Assembly: GCA_026709225.1 (NCBI GenBank)
Contig: JAPOTJ010000041.1
Location: 1-64,000, forward strand
Origin: Gammaproteobacteria bacterium
GTDB taxonomy: Bacteria; Pseudomonadota; Gammaproteobacteria; Pseudomonadales; Azotimanducaceae
Reading direction: 5' to 3'
Length of the DNA: 64,000 nucleotides
Shown here in pieces: positions 53,271 through 63,421 of the stretch. Position numbers and translations under genes: made by a program. Below the pieces are notes generated by a model that was not told where the DNA came from, did not search any database, and saw only the letters and a list, made by a program, of their open reading frames with translations. Numbering within the stretch: the stretch's first letter is position 1; each line of letters starts with the position of its first letter.

Positions 53271-55562
53271 CTAGAAAAACCGGTAGCGAGCCTGAAGCTG
53301 GTAGGTTCGCGGATGTCCGTAGTAGGCGAGTCCCACGCCCGGAAATGCCGTCAAGTCAAAGCCGTGCGTGATGTACGCCTCATCAAGCAGGTTTTTGGCG
53401 CCTAAGGACACGCTCCAGCTGTCATCTTTGCTTTCCAATGTAACCGAAGCGCCGAGCAGAGAGAAGCTGTCCTGATGCAGCGCTTCAAGATTGTTGACAT
53501 CCACAAAGTAGTCGGACCGCAGGCTCACATCCGCGCCGAATATCAAGTTCGCCCAACCGAGCGAATAGGTGTATTGAACGCCGACGTTGCCTGTGAAATC
53601 AGGTGAGTTGATGGGCGTCAGGTCACCGCTGACATCCTCATTCGCGGCATTGATGAACGTCTTGTATTCAGCGTCAAGATAGCCGAGATTCAAGCTCACA
53701 AGCAGGTTGGGCGTCGGGCTTGCGAGCAGTTCGGCCTCGAATCCAAAGTTCTCGGCTTCGCCGGCATTCGTAAAGACAGTGGCGAACCCTCCAGCCGGGG
53801 TGGCGGAAAAGCTGCTGAGCTGCAGGTCTTGATAATCATTGAAGAATGCGGCCATACTGAGACGGACGCGACCATCAGCGAGCACGGACTTCCAACCGAT
53901 CTCAAACGTGTCCGCCACTTCTGCATCATACGGACGCGCTTGCGTATTCACCGCGCTCTCGTCGCTCGCGCTGTTGTAGCCTATGCGCCCGTCAAAGCCG
54001 CCGCTCTTGAAGCCGCGGGCGTATGCGAAATACGCGAGGCCGACCGCCTCAGAGCGGTAGCTGAGGCCAAGCTTCGGCGTGACCTTGCTGAAGTCCTCGC
54101 TCAAATTGAGATTGAGCGCGAAGGGATTTGATGAGTTTGGCGCAGGATTGCAGTCATTGATTGTTGGCAGAACCATGCCAAGCGCACCGAGCGCTTGGCA
54201 TGCCTTGCGCTTCAGCGCTTTGGATTCGGCGGTGTAACGGGCGCCAAGGGTCAGCTCCCACGCCTCGGACACAGCCCAAGACACTTCACCGAAGATGGCA
54301 TTCGCTTCCACCGACTGATCATTCTCGCTGACCGTGCCGTAGGGCGAAAAGAACGTGCCCGCCCCGCCGCTGAAGTCGATCGGCTGCGAGTTGCTGATGC
54401 CGTCCGGCGTGAGGTCGTCCTCCGAGAAGTGGTGGATGCCGAGCAGCGCCTGCACCTGGCCACCCGCATCGTAGGCAATCTGCAATTCTTGGCTGAACTG
54501 ATCCTGACGTTGATCAACGTACACGCCGAAGACCTCGAAGCCGGTGCCGTCAAGGTCGATGTGCGTCTCGTAGTCGAGTTGCCTGAAGGCGGTGACGGAT
54601 TTCAGCGCGAATGCATCCGAGAGCGCGTATTGGGCGGTGAGCGCGACGCCTTCAACTTCAAGCCGCTCAACGTCATTGAAGTTGGCTTCGACTTTGAACG
54701 GGTCCGAAGCAGGCTCGAAAGCCGCTGTGCGCTGCACGAGCGTCGGCCCGGCGCTGACCCGCGATGGCGTGATGGAGCGATCCGGACTGCTTATCGAACG
54801 ATCAACACTCAAATGAAAGCGCAAATCGTCACTTGGGGAATAGGCAAGTTGCAAGCGGCCTGCGAAGGTCTGCTTGTCGCCGTCGGTATCGCTTGCAGCG
54901 CCAGCGAACTGATTTTCGTTGTAGCCGTCGTGCGCGAGGTGGGCGAATGTTACTCGTCCGAGCAGGCTTCCATCCGCATTCAAGGGGCCGCTCCAGCTCG
55001 CCTTGAGCTGATGCGCGCCAAAGTTGCCAACGCCTGCTTCGACAGCAAAGTACGGGGTCGCCGTTGGTGCCGCGCTGACGTACTTGATCGCACCGCCTAT
55101 TGTATTGCGACCATAGAGCGTGCCTTGCGGCCCGCGCAGCACTTCGATTCGTTCTACGTCCACCACATCGAGGAAGGCACCTTGCGCCCTGCCCATATAG
55201 ACATCGTCGAGGTAGACGCCAACGCCGGGGTCTGCGAACGAAAGCGAGTCTCTTTGCCCAACCCCGCGAATGTAGATGATCGCATTGGCGGCATCGCCCA
55301 AGTTGAAGCTCAGGTTGGGGACGATATTTTGAATGTCACCAAGATCCTCCACCTGAAACCGGCTGAGGTCGGATGCCGTCAGCGCAGTGACGGAAAGCGG
55401 CGTATCCGTAAGGCGCTCATCGCGCTTGCGGGCAGTCACGACAACTTCCTCGATCACCCCTTCTGCCGCGACCATGTTGGACACCGCCGTCGGCGGCAAG
55501 GTCAGCGGGATGAGCGCGAGCAGCCCGCAACACAGCGTTTTGATGTTCATGTTGGCCTTCAT
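53271..55562 (-). CDS. TonB-dependent outer-membrane receptor
   Basis: The 763-residue protein (start MKANMNIKTL, with GGGAGG upstream) has a signal peptide, a TonB box (IEEVVVTARKRDERLTDTPL), and a plug with VDVERIEVLRGPQGTLYGRN and TIGGAI. The barrel ends in a terminal Phe (YRFF). The plug resembles receptors for non-siderophore organic substrates in marine bacteria. The frame continues upstream to 55646 without homology. It is the first gene of an operon with the hydrolase. Confidence 0.92.
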   Translation of the reverse strand: MKANMNIKTLCCGLLALIPLTLPPTAVSNMVAAEGVIEEVVVTARKRDERLTDTPLSVTALTASDLSRFQVEDLGDIQNIVPNLSFNLGDAANAIIYIRGVGQRDSLSFADPGVGVYLDDVYMGRAQGAFLDVVDVERIEVLRGPQGTLYGRNTIGGAIKYVSAAPTATPYFAVEAGVGNFGAHQLKASWSGPLNADGSLLGRVTFAHLAHDGYNENQFAGAASDTDGDKQTFAGRLQLAYSPSDDLRFHLSVDRSISSPDRSITPSRVSAGPTLVQRTAAFEPASDPFKVEANFNDVERLEVEGVALTAQYALSDAFALKSVTAFRQLDYETHIDLDGTGFEVFGVYVDQRQDQFSQELQIAYDAGGQVQALLGIHHFSEDDLTPDGISNSQPIDFSGGAGTFFSPYGTVSENDQSVEANAIFGEVSWAVSEAWELTLGARYTAESKALKRKACQALGALGMVLPTINDCNPAPNSSNPFALNLNLSEDFSKVTPKLGLSYRSEAVGLAYFAYARGFKSGGFDGRIGYNSASDESAVNTQARPYDAEVADTFEIGWKSVLADGRVRLSMAAFFNDYQDLQLSSFSATPAGGFATVFTNAGEAENFGFEAELLASPTPNLLVSLNLGYLDAEYKTFINAANEDVSGDLTPINSPDFTGNVGVQYTYSLGWANLIFGADVSLRSDYFVDVNNLEALHQDSFSLLGASVTLESKDDSWSVSLGAKNLLDEAYITHGFDLTAFPGVGLAYYGHPRTYQLQARYRFF

Positions 55563-55748
55563 GCGCCCGCCTCCCTTGCTCGCAGGACAATCACTTGGCC
55601 TGAATTCTAGGCACCGCCACGTCATTTTCAATGGCAAATGTTTCACGTAAAAGTTGCGGAAATAATGTGATTGGAAGCGCAGGTGAATGAAGTCCGCACC
55701 GATTGAGGCGTAATGTGACGGAGTCGTTGGCAGCAGGGAGCTGCAGGC

Positions 55749-55880
55749 TTATTGAATCTCGCTGACAACGTCTGTGATGATGTGCAGCCCCTCCGCCTGT
55801 ATCGCCAACCTTGCCACTGGCGCGGAGGCCCGCAGGGCGAGGCAGCGATACGAGGCGTCTGCGTCGAGCACAAAAGACAT
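55749..55880 (-). pseudogene. PIN toxin remnant with internal deletion
   Basis: The 43-residue frame starts MSFVLDA, the N-terminus of a PIN toxin, and goes straight into ASYRCLALRASAPVA and EGLHIITD, which resembles the C-terminal third of the same family (DASYLxLALR...LAT). The deletion may have occurred between the two similar sequences LDA and YDAS. The start overlaps the antitoxin stop as TGATG, the normal layout for such pairs. Confidence 0.5.
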
Positions 55881-56108
55881 CAGGATTTTCGTCCTTCATC
55901 CCGCGCTGCGATCAGCTCTTTGACGGAAACCAGAGGCCGCCGGGCGCGGGATGTGCGAATGCGGTCAATGACGGACTGCGTATCCTTGACCCCGATGATT
56001 CGCGCGATAGGCAAGCCCCGGCGCGTGATGGTAAATCTCTCCCTGCTCAACTTGACGAAACAGCTCTGGAAGGCGGGTCTTGGCTTGGTATGAGCCAACG
56101 AATTGCAT
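55880..56108 (-). pseudogene. Phd-like antitoxin, frameshifted
   Basis: From the ATG at 56108 the frame reads MQFVGSYQAKTRLPELFRQV followed by EQGE. Near 56037-56046 the coding sequence moves to another frame, RFTITRRGLPIARIIGVKDT, down to the stop at 55880. Joined, it is a normal Phd/YefM antitoxin of about 76 residues. A single indel separates the halves. Both partners of this pair are therefore damaged. Confidence 0.65.
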
Positions 56109-56275
56109 GGTGTGGTGCTCTCAAATAGCTTTGTAGATTAGTTTATTTAATCGACTGGTCTACGGATTCTGCGAGAGTGTCCCGCTTGTTCGCATTACTG
56201 CGGCTGCTGAGTCTGCGAGATGTTACAGACGCGGCAGGTATCTTTATAACTGCTCGCTGTCAGACTTCGCCTATC

Positions 56276-56584
56276 ATGTCTGCATGGATTATCATCTCGA
56301 AGAGCGTACTGGTGATCGTTCCATTAAGTGTCGTCGCGCCGTCAGCGGTCTCCCATCCCCTGCAAGTTTGTACTATTACTGACACTGGCAATTGCGTTGG
56401 TGTGATCAATGACCTGAAAAGCAAATGGCTTGGCAAGGAGTATGCAACCGGAGCAGCGTGTGAGGAAGTGCTTAACAGGCTTGTGGGAATGAAGAGCAAT
56501 CAAGAAGATGGAGAAATCCGCGCAGCGCATAATCGGGAGGTATTAGTCCGATTTCAAGAGCGACATGTTAGGTTGGAGTTGTGA
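56276..56584 (+). CDS. Small secreted protein, unknown
   Basis: From the ATG at 56276 the protein is 102 residues, with a signal peptide (SAWIIISKSVLVIVPLSVVA) and expected cleavage near APSAVSH. The mature part has three Cys (CTITDTGNC and GAACEE), which may form a disulfide in the periplasm. It ends 16 bases before the next gene, so they are probably co-transcribed. The frame is open further upstream, without a better start. Family unknown. Confidence 0.5.
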   Translation: MSAWIIISKSVLVIVPLSVVAPSAVSHPLQVCTITDTGNCVGVINDLKSKWLGKEYATGAACEEVLNRLVGMKSNQEDGEIRAAHNREVLVRFQERHVRLEL

Positions 56585-56600
56585 CGGCGAGGGAAGAAAA

Positions 56601-58199
56601 ATGATGCATCCAAAGAACGTTAATCCCCAGTTTGCTGCATGGCTGGTTACCACGCTCATCCTGTCGTCGTCCTGTCTGGCGCAGGACAGGGGGAAGATGA
56701 CCCTGACCGACGAGGAACTGCTGGGGCTCTGCGGTCAGCGGGATGTTCCCGAAGCCATTAGCTGGGCGGTCAGTAGCCTTGAGCGTGATCGCTTCGACCC
56801 GAACCGGATCGCGGGCGCTCTGCTGCACGAGTCAGGCACCGTGGTGGACGGAGAGTTCTACGGTATTCCAGAGCCTACGGAGGTTGAGCTGGAACGACTC
56901 GACCGCGAGCAGGTGTCGTTCAACTTCCGGGTCGATAAGGTGTACAAGGGGTCGGCGCCAGATACCGTAAAAGTAGAGGCCGTCAGCGACATGCTTATCT
57001 ATCCGGGTAGAACCACGACGCGCTATGCGGAGAGGATGCGCATTGTCGAATACCAAGATGCCATTCTGCAGCCTATTTCTGATCAGATCCGTGCGCTTCA
57101 AGCGTCCTTTGAAGAAGGAGAGATTGCCGAAGAATCTTATTTGACACAATCCATGTCTCTTCGCAAGCTGGCCGAGGAGACCGCCGCGTCGCAGTTCAAA
57201 GTGACCGACCACACCGTTGTGAAGAATTGGTCCCTCCACGAAGAATCGACCTATTACGACCACGGAGAGGGCATCCGCGAGGACAAATTCTTCCTTATCC
57301 AGCTCGATGCGGGATTGAACGAGTCCGCTACACAGGTCTTGGATGAGGTATCGACTCGTATTTACTCGGGCGAACGGCGCGAGGACATCATAGCGGCTTT
57401 GATGTCGCCGCAAGGCATCGAAGTTCCGCATCCCTTTCGGGGTTACGACCCCACCGACGAGCAGGACTGCGGAGCCCTGCGCGAGCTGGTGGGCGCGCCA
57501 AAGCCGCCGCCTCAGCCCTCGGAGGTGGCGCGCAGGCTGCTCGACGAATTCGATCTGGTTGCCCTCGGCGAGTTCATTGGTATTCCCGATACCGTTGGGG
57601 AGGAACTACACGGGCATGCATCGGACGCCGTGCGCATGCTTTCGGACGAGTTGCCGCTTTCCTTTCGCATTGACACCGTGTTCAAGGGCGAGCCACCGGA
57701 GGTACTGGAAGTGTGGCTGAACTCGGACATGCTGGAGTTCCGCGGCAGCGGCGTGTCGCGCTACGTCTGGCGCGGTCAGTTATGGAGCGATCTGGAGAGC
57801 GAGCTGAGTCAGCTCGACGAGGAATGGGTATGGGCTCGCGGGTGGCGGCTTCCTGACGATGTCAAAAGTAGCGCGATGTCCGAACGGGAGTGGCAGGCGT
57901 GGTTTGACGAGCGTTTCGATAGTGACAGAGCGGACGAGCACTACGAGCAAGAGCTCGCGTATTTCGAGGCCGCGGGCGGCCAGCTGGATTTGAGAAGAAA
58001 GTTCACCTACTTCGCGGACACCTTCTATGATCGAGGCGGGGCGATCAGTCCGTACGAACGCTACCTGCTCGCGATCAACCGCGGGCCTGACTCGTTTGCA
58101 CCGTGGCGTGTTTCGGACACCGCCGACGGGCCGAGTCGAATCTACTGGGGCGACGAGGCGAGGGAGATCATGAAGCAGCTCGAAGTGCTTGTGCGGTGA
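56601..58199 (+). CDS. Secreted protein with two repeated domains, paralogue A
   Basis: The 532-residue protein starts MMHPKNV after GAGGGAAG and has a signal peptide ending near SSSCLAQD. Two domains of the same kind follow: VDGEFYGIP...VSFNFRVDKVYKGSAPD...VSDML (about 80-160), and LGEFIGIP...LSFRIDTVFKGEPPE...LNSDML (about 320-400). The V-x-KG core is somewhat like TIMP/netrin-type modules, but that is a weak resemblance. It ends with YLLAINRGPDSFAPWRVSDT. It is the upstream member of a tandem pair. Function unknown. Confidence 0.7.
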   Translation: MMHPKNVNPQFAAWLVTTLILSSSCLAQDRGKMTLTDEELLGLCGQRDVPEAISWAVSSLERDRFDPNRIAGALLHESGTVVDGEFYGIPEPTEVELERLDREQVSFNFRVDKVYKGSAPDTVKVEAVSDMLIYPGRTTTRYAERMRIVEYQDAILQPISDQIRALQASFEEGEIAEESYLTQSMSLRKLAEETAASQFKVTDHTVVKNWSLHEESTYYDHGEGIREDKFFLIQLDAGLNESATQVLDEVSTRIYSGERREDIIAALMSPQGIEVPHPFRGYDPTDEQDCGALRELVGAPKPPPQPSEVARRLLDEFDLVALGEFIGIPDTVGEELHGHASDAVRMLSDELPLSFRIDTVFKGEPPEVLEVWLNSDMLEFRGSGVSRYVWRGQLWSDLESELSQLDEEWVWARGWRLPDDVKSSAMSEREWQAWFDERFDSDRADEHYEQELAYFEAAGGQLDLRRKFTYFADTFYDRGGAISPYERYLLAINRGPDSFAPWRVSDTADGPSRIYWGDEAREIMKQLEVLVR

Positions 58200-58299
58200 T
58201 CCATCTCACCGGTTCCCTGAGGCGCACAAGGCACTCGGCGTAGAGGTCGTTGACTACCACTGAAAGAAACTGAACATGATCGGAAGCGAGGGAAGAAAA

Positions 58300-59889
58300 A
58301 TGACGCCTCCTAAAAATGTTCATCCCCACTTTGCGGCCTGGTGGGTTGCCGCGCTCATCCTGTCGTCGTCCTGTCTGGCGCAGGACAGGGGAAAGATGAC
58401 CCTCACCGACGAGGAATTGCTAGGACTCTGCGGACAGAAAAATTCCCACTTTGCGGCCATCGATCTTCATCGCCGACGCTTCGACCCAAATGGCGTTGCC
58501 GCCTTTCTAATGGACAGGCCTGGCACCTTGGTGGACGGCGAGTTCCTCGGCATCCCGGCACCTACGGAGGCGGAGCTGGAACGACTCGACCGCGAGCAGG
58601 TGTCGTTCAACTTCCGGGTCGACAAGGTGTACAAGGGGTCGGCGCCGGACACCATAAAAGTGGAGGTCGTCAGCGACATGCTCGCTTATCCGAGCGGGAA
58701 TACGACACGCCATGCAGAGCGGATGCGTATTCTCGAATACCAAGATAATATTCTTCGTCCCATCACCGATCAGATTCATGCACTCAGAAGATTGTTCGAC
58801 AGTGGACAGATCACTGAGGAACTATACTCGACGCAGATCACGACCCTGTTCCGGCTAGTAGAGGAAACCGCGGCCGCGCACGACTTTAAGGTGACCGATT
58901 ACACCGACGTGACGGCGCACATGATCCACAGATCGTCGACCTATTATGACGACGGAGAGGGCATCCGTGAGGGCAAGCCCTTCCTCATTGAATTCGATAT
59001 GGAATTAAGCGAGTCCAATACCCATGTGCTAGATGAGGTATCGACCCCCATCTACTCGGGCGAGCGGCGCGAGGATGTCATCAAGGCGCTGACATCGCCG
59101 CAAGGCGTCGTGCTTCCGCATCCCTTTCGGGGCTATGACCCCAGCGACGAGCAGGACTGCAGAGCCCTGCGCGAGCTGGCGGGCCCGCCAAAGTCGCCGC
59201 CCCATCCCTCGGAGGTCGCGCGGCGGCTGCTCGACGAGTTCGAGCTGGTCGCCCTCGGCGAGTTCATCGGCATTCCCGAGACCGACGGAGGGACGCTTCG
59301 GGCACCCGAAAGGGATCTTGATGACAGGGCTTCGGCCGACCTGACGATTGCCTTTCGCATTGACAGGCTGTACAAGGGCGAGGTGCCGGGGGAGCTGGAG
59401 GTGGTGCTGAACTCGGACATGCTGGAGGTGCCCGGCAGCGGCGTCTCACGCTACATCCGGCAGGGGCAGATATGGAGCGAACTGGAGAGCGAGCGAAGGC
59501 CGCATGTCGAGAAGGCATGGGCGGAGATGCGCGAGTGGCTTCTTTCGGGCGACGCTGGAAGTGGTGTGGTGGATGAACAGGAGATGCAAGGACAGGCGAC
59601 CGAGCCTTTCGAGAAAGAGGACAATTACCACGAGAAGGAGTTTGAGTATTTCACGAGGATTGTCGGGTATATGCCGGGCTCGCTAGCGGGACTCACCTAC
59701 TTCCCGGACAGCTTCTACGACCGCGGCGGGGCGATCAGTCCGTACGAACGCTACCTGCTCGCGATCAACCGCGGGCGTGACTCGTTTGGACTGTGGCGTG
59801 TTTCGGACACCGCCGACGGGCCGAGCCGAATCTACTGGGGCGACGAGGCGACTGAGATCATGAAGCAGCTGGAGGTGCTTGTGCGGTGA
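58300..59889 (+). CDS. Secreted protein with two repeated domains, paralogue B
   Basis: The 529-residue protein is a tandem duplicate of the one at 56601: the same GAGGGAAG leader, the same signal ending SSSCLAQDRGKMTLTDEELL, the same two V-x-KG domains, and almost the same last 40 residues. Even the DNA after the stop codon is alike (CCGGTTCCCTGAG). The middle parts have diverged, with QDFS-type segments replaced. The pair shows a duplication of about 1.7 kb, followed by change in selected parts. Confidence 0.7.
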   Translation: MTPPKNVHPHFAAWWVAALILSSSCLAQDRGKMTLTDEELLGLCGQKNSHFAAIDLHRRRFDPNGVAAFLMDRPGTLVDGEFLGIPAPTEAELERLDREQVSFNFRVDKVYKGSAPDTIKVEVVSDMLAYPSGNTTRHAERMRILEYQDNILRPITDQIHALRRLFDSGQITEELYSTQITTLFRLVEETAAAHDFKVTDYTDVTAHMIHRSSTYYDDGEGIREGKPFLIEFDMELSESNTHVLDEVSTPIYSGERREDVIKALTSPQGVVLPHPFRGYDPSDEQDCRALRELAGPPKSPPHPSEVARRLLDEFELVALGEFIGIPETDGGTLRAPERDLDDRASADLTIAFRIDRLYKGEVPGELEVVLNSDMLEVPGSGVSRYIRQGQIWSELESERRPHVEKAWAEMREWLLSGDAGSGVVDEQEMQGQATEPFEKEDNYHEKEFEYFTRIVGYMPGSLAGLTYFPDSFYDRGGAISPYERYLLAINRGRDSFGLWRVSDTADGPSRIYWGDEATEIMKQLEVLVR

Positions 59890-60083
59890 TTCAATTGGCC
59901 GGTTCCCTGAGACGCAAAGTCCACGCCAATTGAGGCAAATGCGCCTTACCACCAAAAACGAGAGTTGACCTCGTCACCGCAATTCGACACACTTTGCTTC
60001 AGGATGATGACGAGGGATATGCATTGACCTTCACGAGAGCACGGTTTAATACCGAGCGGCGGGCGCCATCTTCGGCAAGCCTC

Positions 60084-60833
60084 ATGTGGGAACTGCCGCG
60101 CGTCCTTCTCGAAACGAGCCGGCTCGGATTGACATGGCCGCTGCTCCTGCAGCAAGCCCCAAGAGGTGACGGTCACGCGGTGATGGTGCTGCCAGGCTTC
60201 ATGGGCGGTGACGACTCCACATTGGTACTCAGGCGATTTCTCACAAGCCTCGGCTATGTCGCGCTGCCGTGGCTGCATGGTCGCAACGTCGGCAATCCGC
60301 ATCAATTTGACGGCGCGTTGATGCGCTTTTATCGGGCGCATCACAAGAGCGGCGAGAAGATCTCCATTGTCGGACAGAGTCTCGGCGGCATTTATGCGCG
60401 CGAAATCGCCCGCCACTTTCCATACGCCGTGCGCTCGGTCATCACGCTTGGCAGCCCCTTTGCTGGCAGCGATGATGAGCACACTGCCGTGCCCATGGTG
60501 CGGCGCTTGTTCGAGCTTGTTTCCGGTCATCAGACATCGGAAATGCGCAAGCGCATGTTTGACCGCGACAATCCGCGGGCGCCGCTCGGCCTGCCAAGCA
60601 CAGCCATCTACAGCAAGACCGACGCTGTAGCGGCGTGGCTTGCGTGCGTCGATCAAGAAAGCGAACTCGCGGAGAATGTCGAGGTACGCGCAAGCCACAC
60701 CGGCATGGCGGTGAATCCCGACGTGCTGCACGTGATAGCCGACCGCTTGGCGCAAGATCCGGACAACTGGCAACGATTCGACCGCAATCAAGGCTGCCGC
60801 GCGTGGATTTACCCTGAGCCTGTGAACGCTTGA
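60084..60833 (+). CDS. Alpha/beta hydrolase, lipase-like
   Basis: From ATG 60084 the protein is 249 residues. It has AVMVLPGFMGGDDSTLVLRR, the nucleophile Ser in ISIVGQSLGGIYAREIARHF, and a probable catalytic Asp and late His (RASHTGMAVNPDVLHV). The arrangement matches small lipase/acyltransferase-like hydrolases close to the PGAP1 group. A TTG at 59994 would extend it by 30 residues that look less conserved. Substrate unknown. Confidence 0.7.
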   Translation: MWELPRVLLETSRLGLTWPLLLQQAPRGDGHAVMVLPGFMGGDDSTLVLRRFLTSLGYVALPWLHGRNVGNPHQFDGALMRFYRAHHKSGEKISIVGQSLGGIYAREIARHFPYAVRSVITLGSPFAGSDDEHTAVPMVRRLFELVSGHQTSEMRKRMFDRDNPRAPLGLPSTAIYSKTDAVAAWLACVDQESELAENVEVRASHTGMAVNPDVLHVIADRLAQDPDNWQRFDRNQGCRAWIYPEPVNA

Positions 60834-60962
60834 CGGATAAGCTCTGACCGTGCCACGCGAGAGTGGTCGGTCCGATATCTAACCGAGAGATTTTACGAAT
60901 GAAGCGCCCATTCAATTCCCTCCCCACTGGCATAATGCGCGTTCTTTTCTCCTCGGTGCCCA

Positions 60963-63410
60963 ATGCGACCGCCTTTTGCTTGCCCTATTGCCGGAATTGT
61001 TGCTGGACTCTTCCTGTGCGCTTTCGCGCTCGCCGAAGAAGGCCGAGACCAAGACCAATCTGAAGACGCGAGCATTGAGCAGCTCGTCGTCAGCGCCGAG
61101 CGCACCGGCGAACCGGATGTCGAGGACACCTTCGGCCTACTGTCAGCACCGCCGAGCGACCTTGTGTTCGGCCTGTCACGTTCGCTGTTTGAAACGCCGC
61201 GATCTGTTTCCTCGGTGAGCGAACAGGTGATCGACCTCTACGGCGTCGATTCCACCAACGACTTTGTATCGGTCACGCCCGGCACGCAGAACGCCTCGTT
61301 CTTCGGCATCGCCGCCAGCCCGGACATGCGCGGCTCGCTCGGCGATGTCTACTTTCGCGGCGTGCGCCGGCTCGTCAATGCGGGCGGCTGGGTGACGCTT
61401 CTCGGCGCGACGAGTCGCGTGGACATCGTGCGCGGCCCGGCGTCCCCGATTCACGGCCCCGGCTCCATCGCAGGCTATCTCAACTTCGTTCCAAAGACCG
61501 CGCGCGCGGAAGAAGGACTGTTCATCGACCGCACCACTGGTTCGGCGACCTTCACCACCGGCTCCTGGGCGCGCCGCCAAGTCGAAGGCGAGGTCGGTGG
61601 CCCTTTGACCATGATGGACAAGCCGGCTGGCTATCACGTGTTCGGCTTCTGGGAGGACACCGAAAGCTACTACCGCTATTTGCCCAACAATTCGCAGCGC
61701 ATGCTGCAAGGCTCGCTCGTCGTTGATCTCACCGATTCGATGTGGGTGGAGACGGGCTTTCAATACCAAAGGTGGCAGGGGGCGGAGAACACCGGCTGGA
61801 ACCGGCTCACACAAGAACTCGTCGACAACGGCACCTACCTCGCCGGCTCGCCGCTCCTCGACCTCGACACCGACGGCGACGGCGGGATCGGGCATGACGA
61901 AGTGCGGGCTGTCAGCCCCAACAATCTGCTCAGCATTTTCACCCCATACGGTTCCGGCATTGCGCTCTTCGAGAATGATCAAGAGCGCGAAGCGCTGCGT
62001 CTCGACCCGAGCACGGTCGAGACCGTGCAAATCAGCCCGAGGGACTGCCTCTGCGCACCCGACGACGACGGCGGCGCGAAAAGCTACGCCTTCTACTTCG
62101 ATGTCTCGGCCGAACTCGAATCAGGTCTTGAAGTGCATCAGAAGCTCTTTGTCGATTATGCCGACCGCTTCATTCAAGTGAGCTATGGATTCTCGCAAGC
62201 GCACAAGACCAAGCTCGTTGAGGAACGCCTTGAATTTCGCCTCAAGGACCGAGCGTTTGGCCCTGTTCAAGCCGACTTCTCTTTGAGCCCAAGCCTTCGC
62301 TACTACAACACGCGCGCGCGGCAAGATTTCGCGCTTGAATATTTTGACCGGCGCGACATCTCCAAGCCATCCTCGCCTCTTGATCTGCGGCACCCATCTT
62401 TGCAAGACCCCGAAACCAATCCCTTCAACCGCAACACTCAAACGGACGCCCTCAACCTTGGCCTTGCCGGGCTCGCCGATTTCACGCTTGGCAGACTGTC
62501 CTTGCTCATCGGCTGGCGCTATGACCACTACGATGTCACCGCCGAAAACGCGCCCACGGCCTTCGCCTTTGAAGAACCCGGCGTCAAGGTCAGCAACCAG
62601 CAAGGCGAAACAGGGTTCAATGCGAGTTTGAGCGCAGCCGTCGGCAATTTCCGGCCCTATGCGACGATCGCGAGGCAACCCGTGATTCTTGGCGGTCAGT
62701 CTGGCGAAATCGACATCAACAATGTGCGCACCAATCCGCTCAACACCTCCGAACTCAAGGAAGTCGGCGTCAAATACCAAGGCTTGGACGGCGCGCTTTT
62801 TGCGCAGCTCAGCTACTATCAGCAGCAGCGCAAGCAATACTCCGACCAGACCGGCGAGAATCTTTCACTCTATGGCGAAGGCACAGAGCTCGAAGTGCGC
62901 GCCGCTCTTGGCAAGCGCCTTGGCCTGCTGCTCACGGCCACGCACGCCAACGTTGAACGCAGACCTCTGACCGGCAGATTCATCTTCGCGCCGCCCGCCG
63001 TCACTGGCCTTGCGCCGGAAGATCAATACGGCGGCACCGTGGCCACCATACTGCCGGCGGGCGACAGCCGCTTCCGCGATCGCGGCGCCATTCCAGAGTC
63101 CGTCTACGGCGCTGGCATCAGCTATGCCTTTGATGGGGGCGCAACCGTGAATCTGGTGGCGACGCGCGTCAGCGAGACCTATTCTGGCGTTGCGCGCACG
63201 GTCGAACTGCCAGCCTACACCCTCGTCAACGCCTCTATCTCGTATGATTGGGGACCGTGGAAACTGCGCGCAAGCGTCAAGAACGCGCTCGATGAACGCT
63301 ATTTTCAAGGCAATTTCCCGCATCTCTTTGGGGATGTCGTGGTGTTGCCGCGCTTGCCAAGGCATTGGCAATTGACAGTAACTCGGCGATTCGGCGCCGC
63401 AGCCAGCTAA
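60963..63410 (+). CDS. TonB-dependent receptor, siderophore type
   Basis: The 815-residue protein has a signal peptide ([10 protein letters not shown]), a TonB-box-like [10 protein letters not shown] and a plug with [40 protein letters not shown] and [13 protein letters not shown] follow. The plug spelling (ETPRSVSVV, RVEIVRGPA) is that of ferric-siderophore receptors, so ferric siderophore uptake is the best guess. The barrel ends [10 protein letters not shown], with Phe six residues from the end. The next gene, 11 bases on, is a CoA-racemase-like gene. Confidence 0.9.
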   Translation: MRPPFACPIAGIVAGLFLCAFALAEEGRDQDQSEDASIEQLVVSAERTGEPDVEDTFGLLSAPPSDLVFGLSRSLFETPRSVSSVSEQVIDLYGVDSTNDFVSVTPGTQNASFFGIAASPDMRGSLGDVYFRGVRRLVNAGGWVTLLGATSRVDIVRGPASPIHGPGSIAGYLNFVPKTARAEEGLFIDRTTGSATFTTGSWARRQVEGEVGGPLTMMDKPAGYHVFGFWEDTESYYRYLPNNSQRMLQGSLVVDLTDSMWVETGFQYQRWQGAENTGWNRLTQELVDNGTYLAGSPLLDLDTDGDGGIGHDEVRAVSPNNLLSIFTPYGSGIALFENDQEREALRLDPSTVETVQISPRDCLCAPDDDGGAKSYAFYFDVSAELESGLEVHQKLFVDYADRFIQVSYGFSQAHKTKLVEERLEFRLKDRAFGPVQADFSLSPSLRYYNTRARQDFALEYFDRRDISKPSSPLDLRHPSLQDPETNPFNRNTQTDALNLGLAGLADFTLGRLSLLIGWRYDHYDVTAENAPTAFAFEEPGVKVSNQQGETGFNASLSAAVGNFRPYATIARQPVILGGQSGEIDINNVRTNPLNTSELKEVGVKYQGLDGALFAQLSYYQQQRKQYSDQTGENLSLYGEGTELEVRAALGKRLGLLLTATHANVERRPLTGRFIFAPPAVTGLAPEDQYGGTVATILPAGDSRFRDRGAIPESVYGAGISYAFDGGATVNLVATRVSETYSGVARTVELPAYTLVNASISYDWGPWKLRASVKNALDERYFQGNFPHLFGDVVVLPRLPRHWQLTVTRRFGAAAS

Positions 63411-63421
63411 AGGAGACACAC

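Noticed and set aside
54195-55610. 471-codon plus-strand frame over the TonB receptor
   Set aside because: It is the reverse-strand shadow of a well-supported receptor gene, and its translation has no domain signature.
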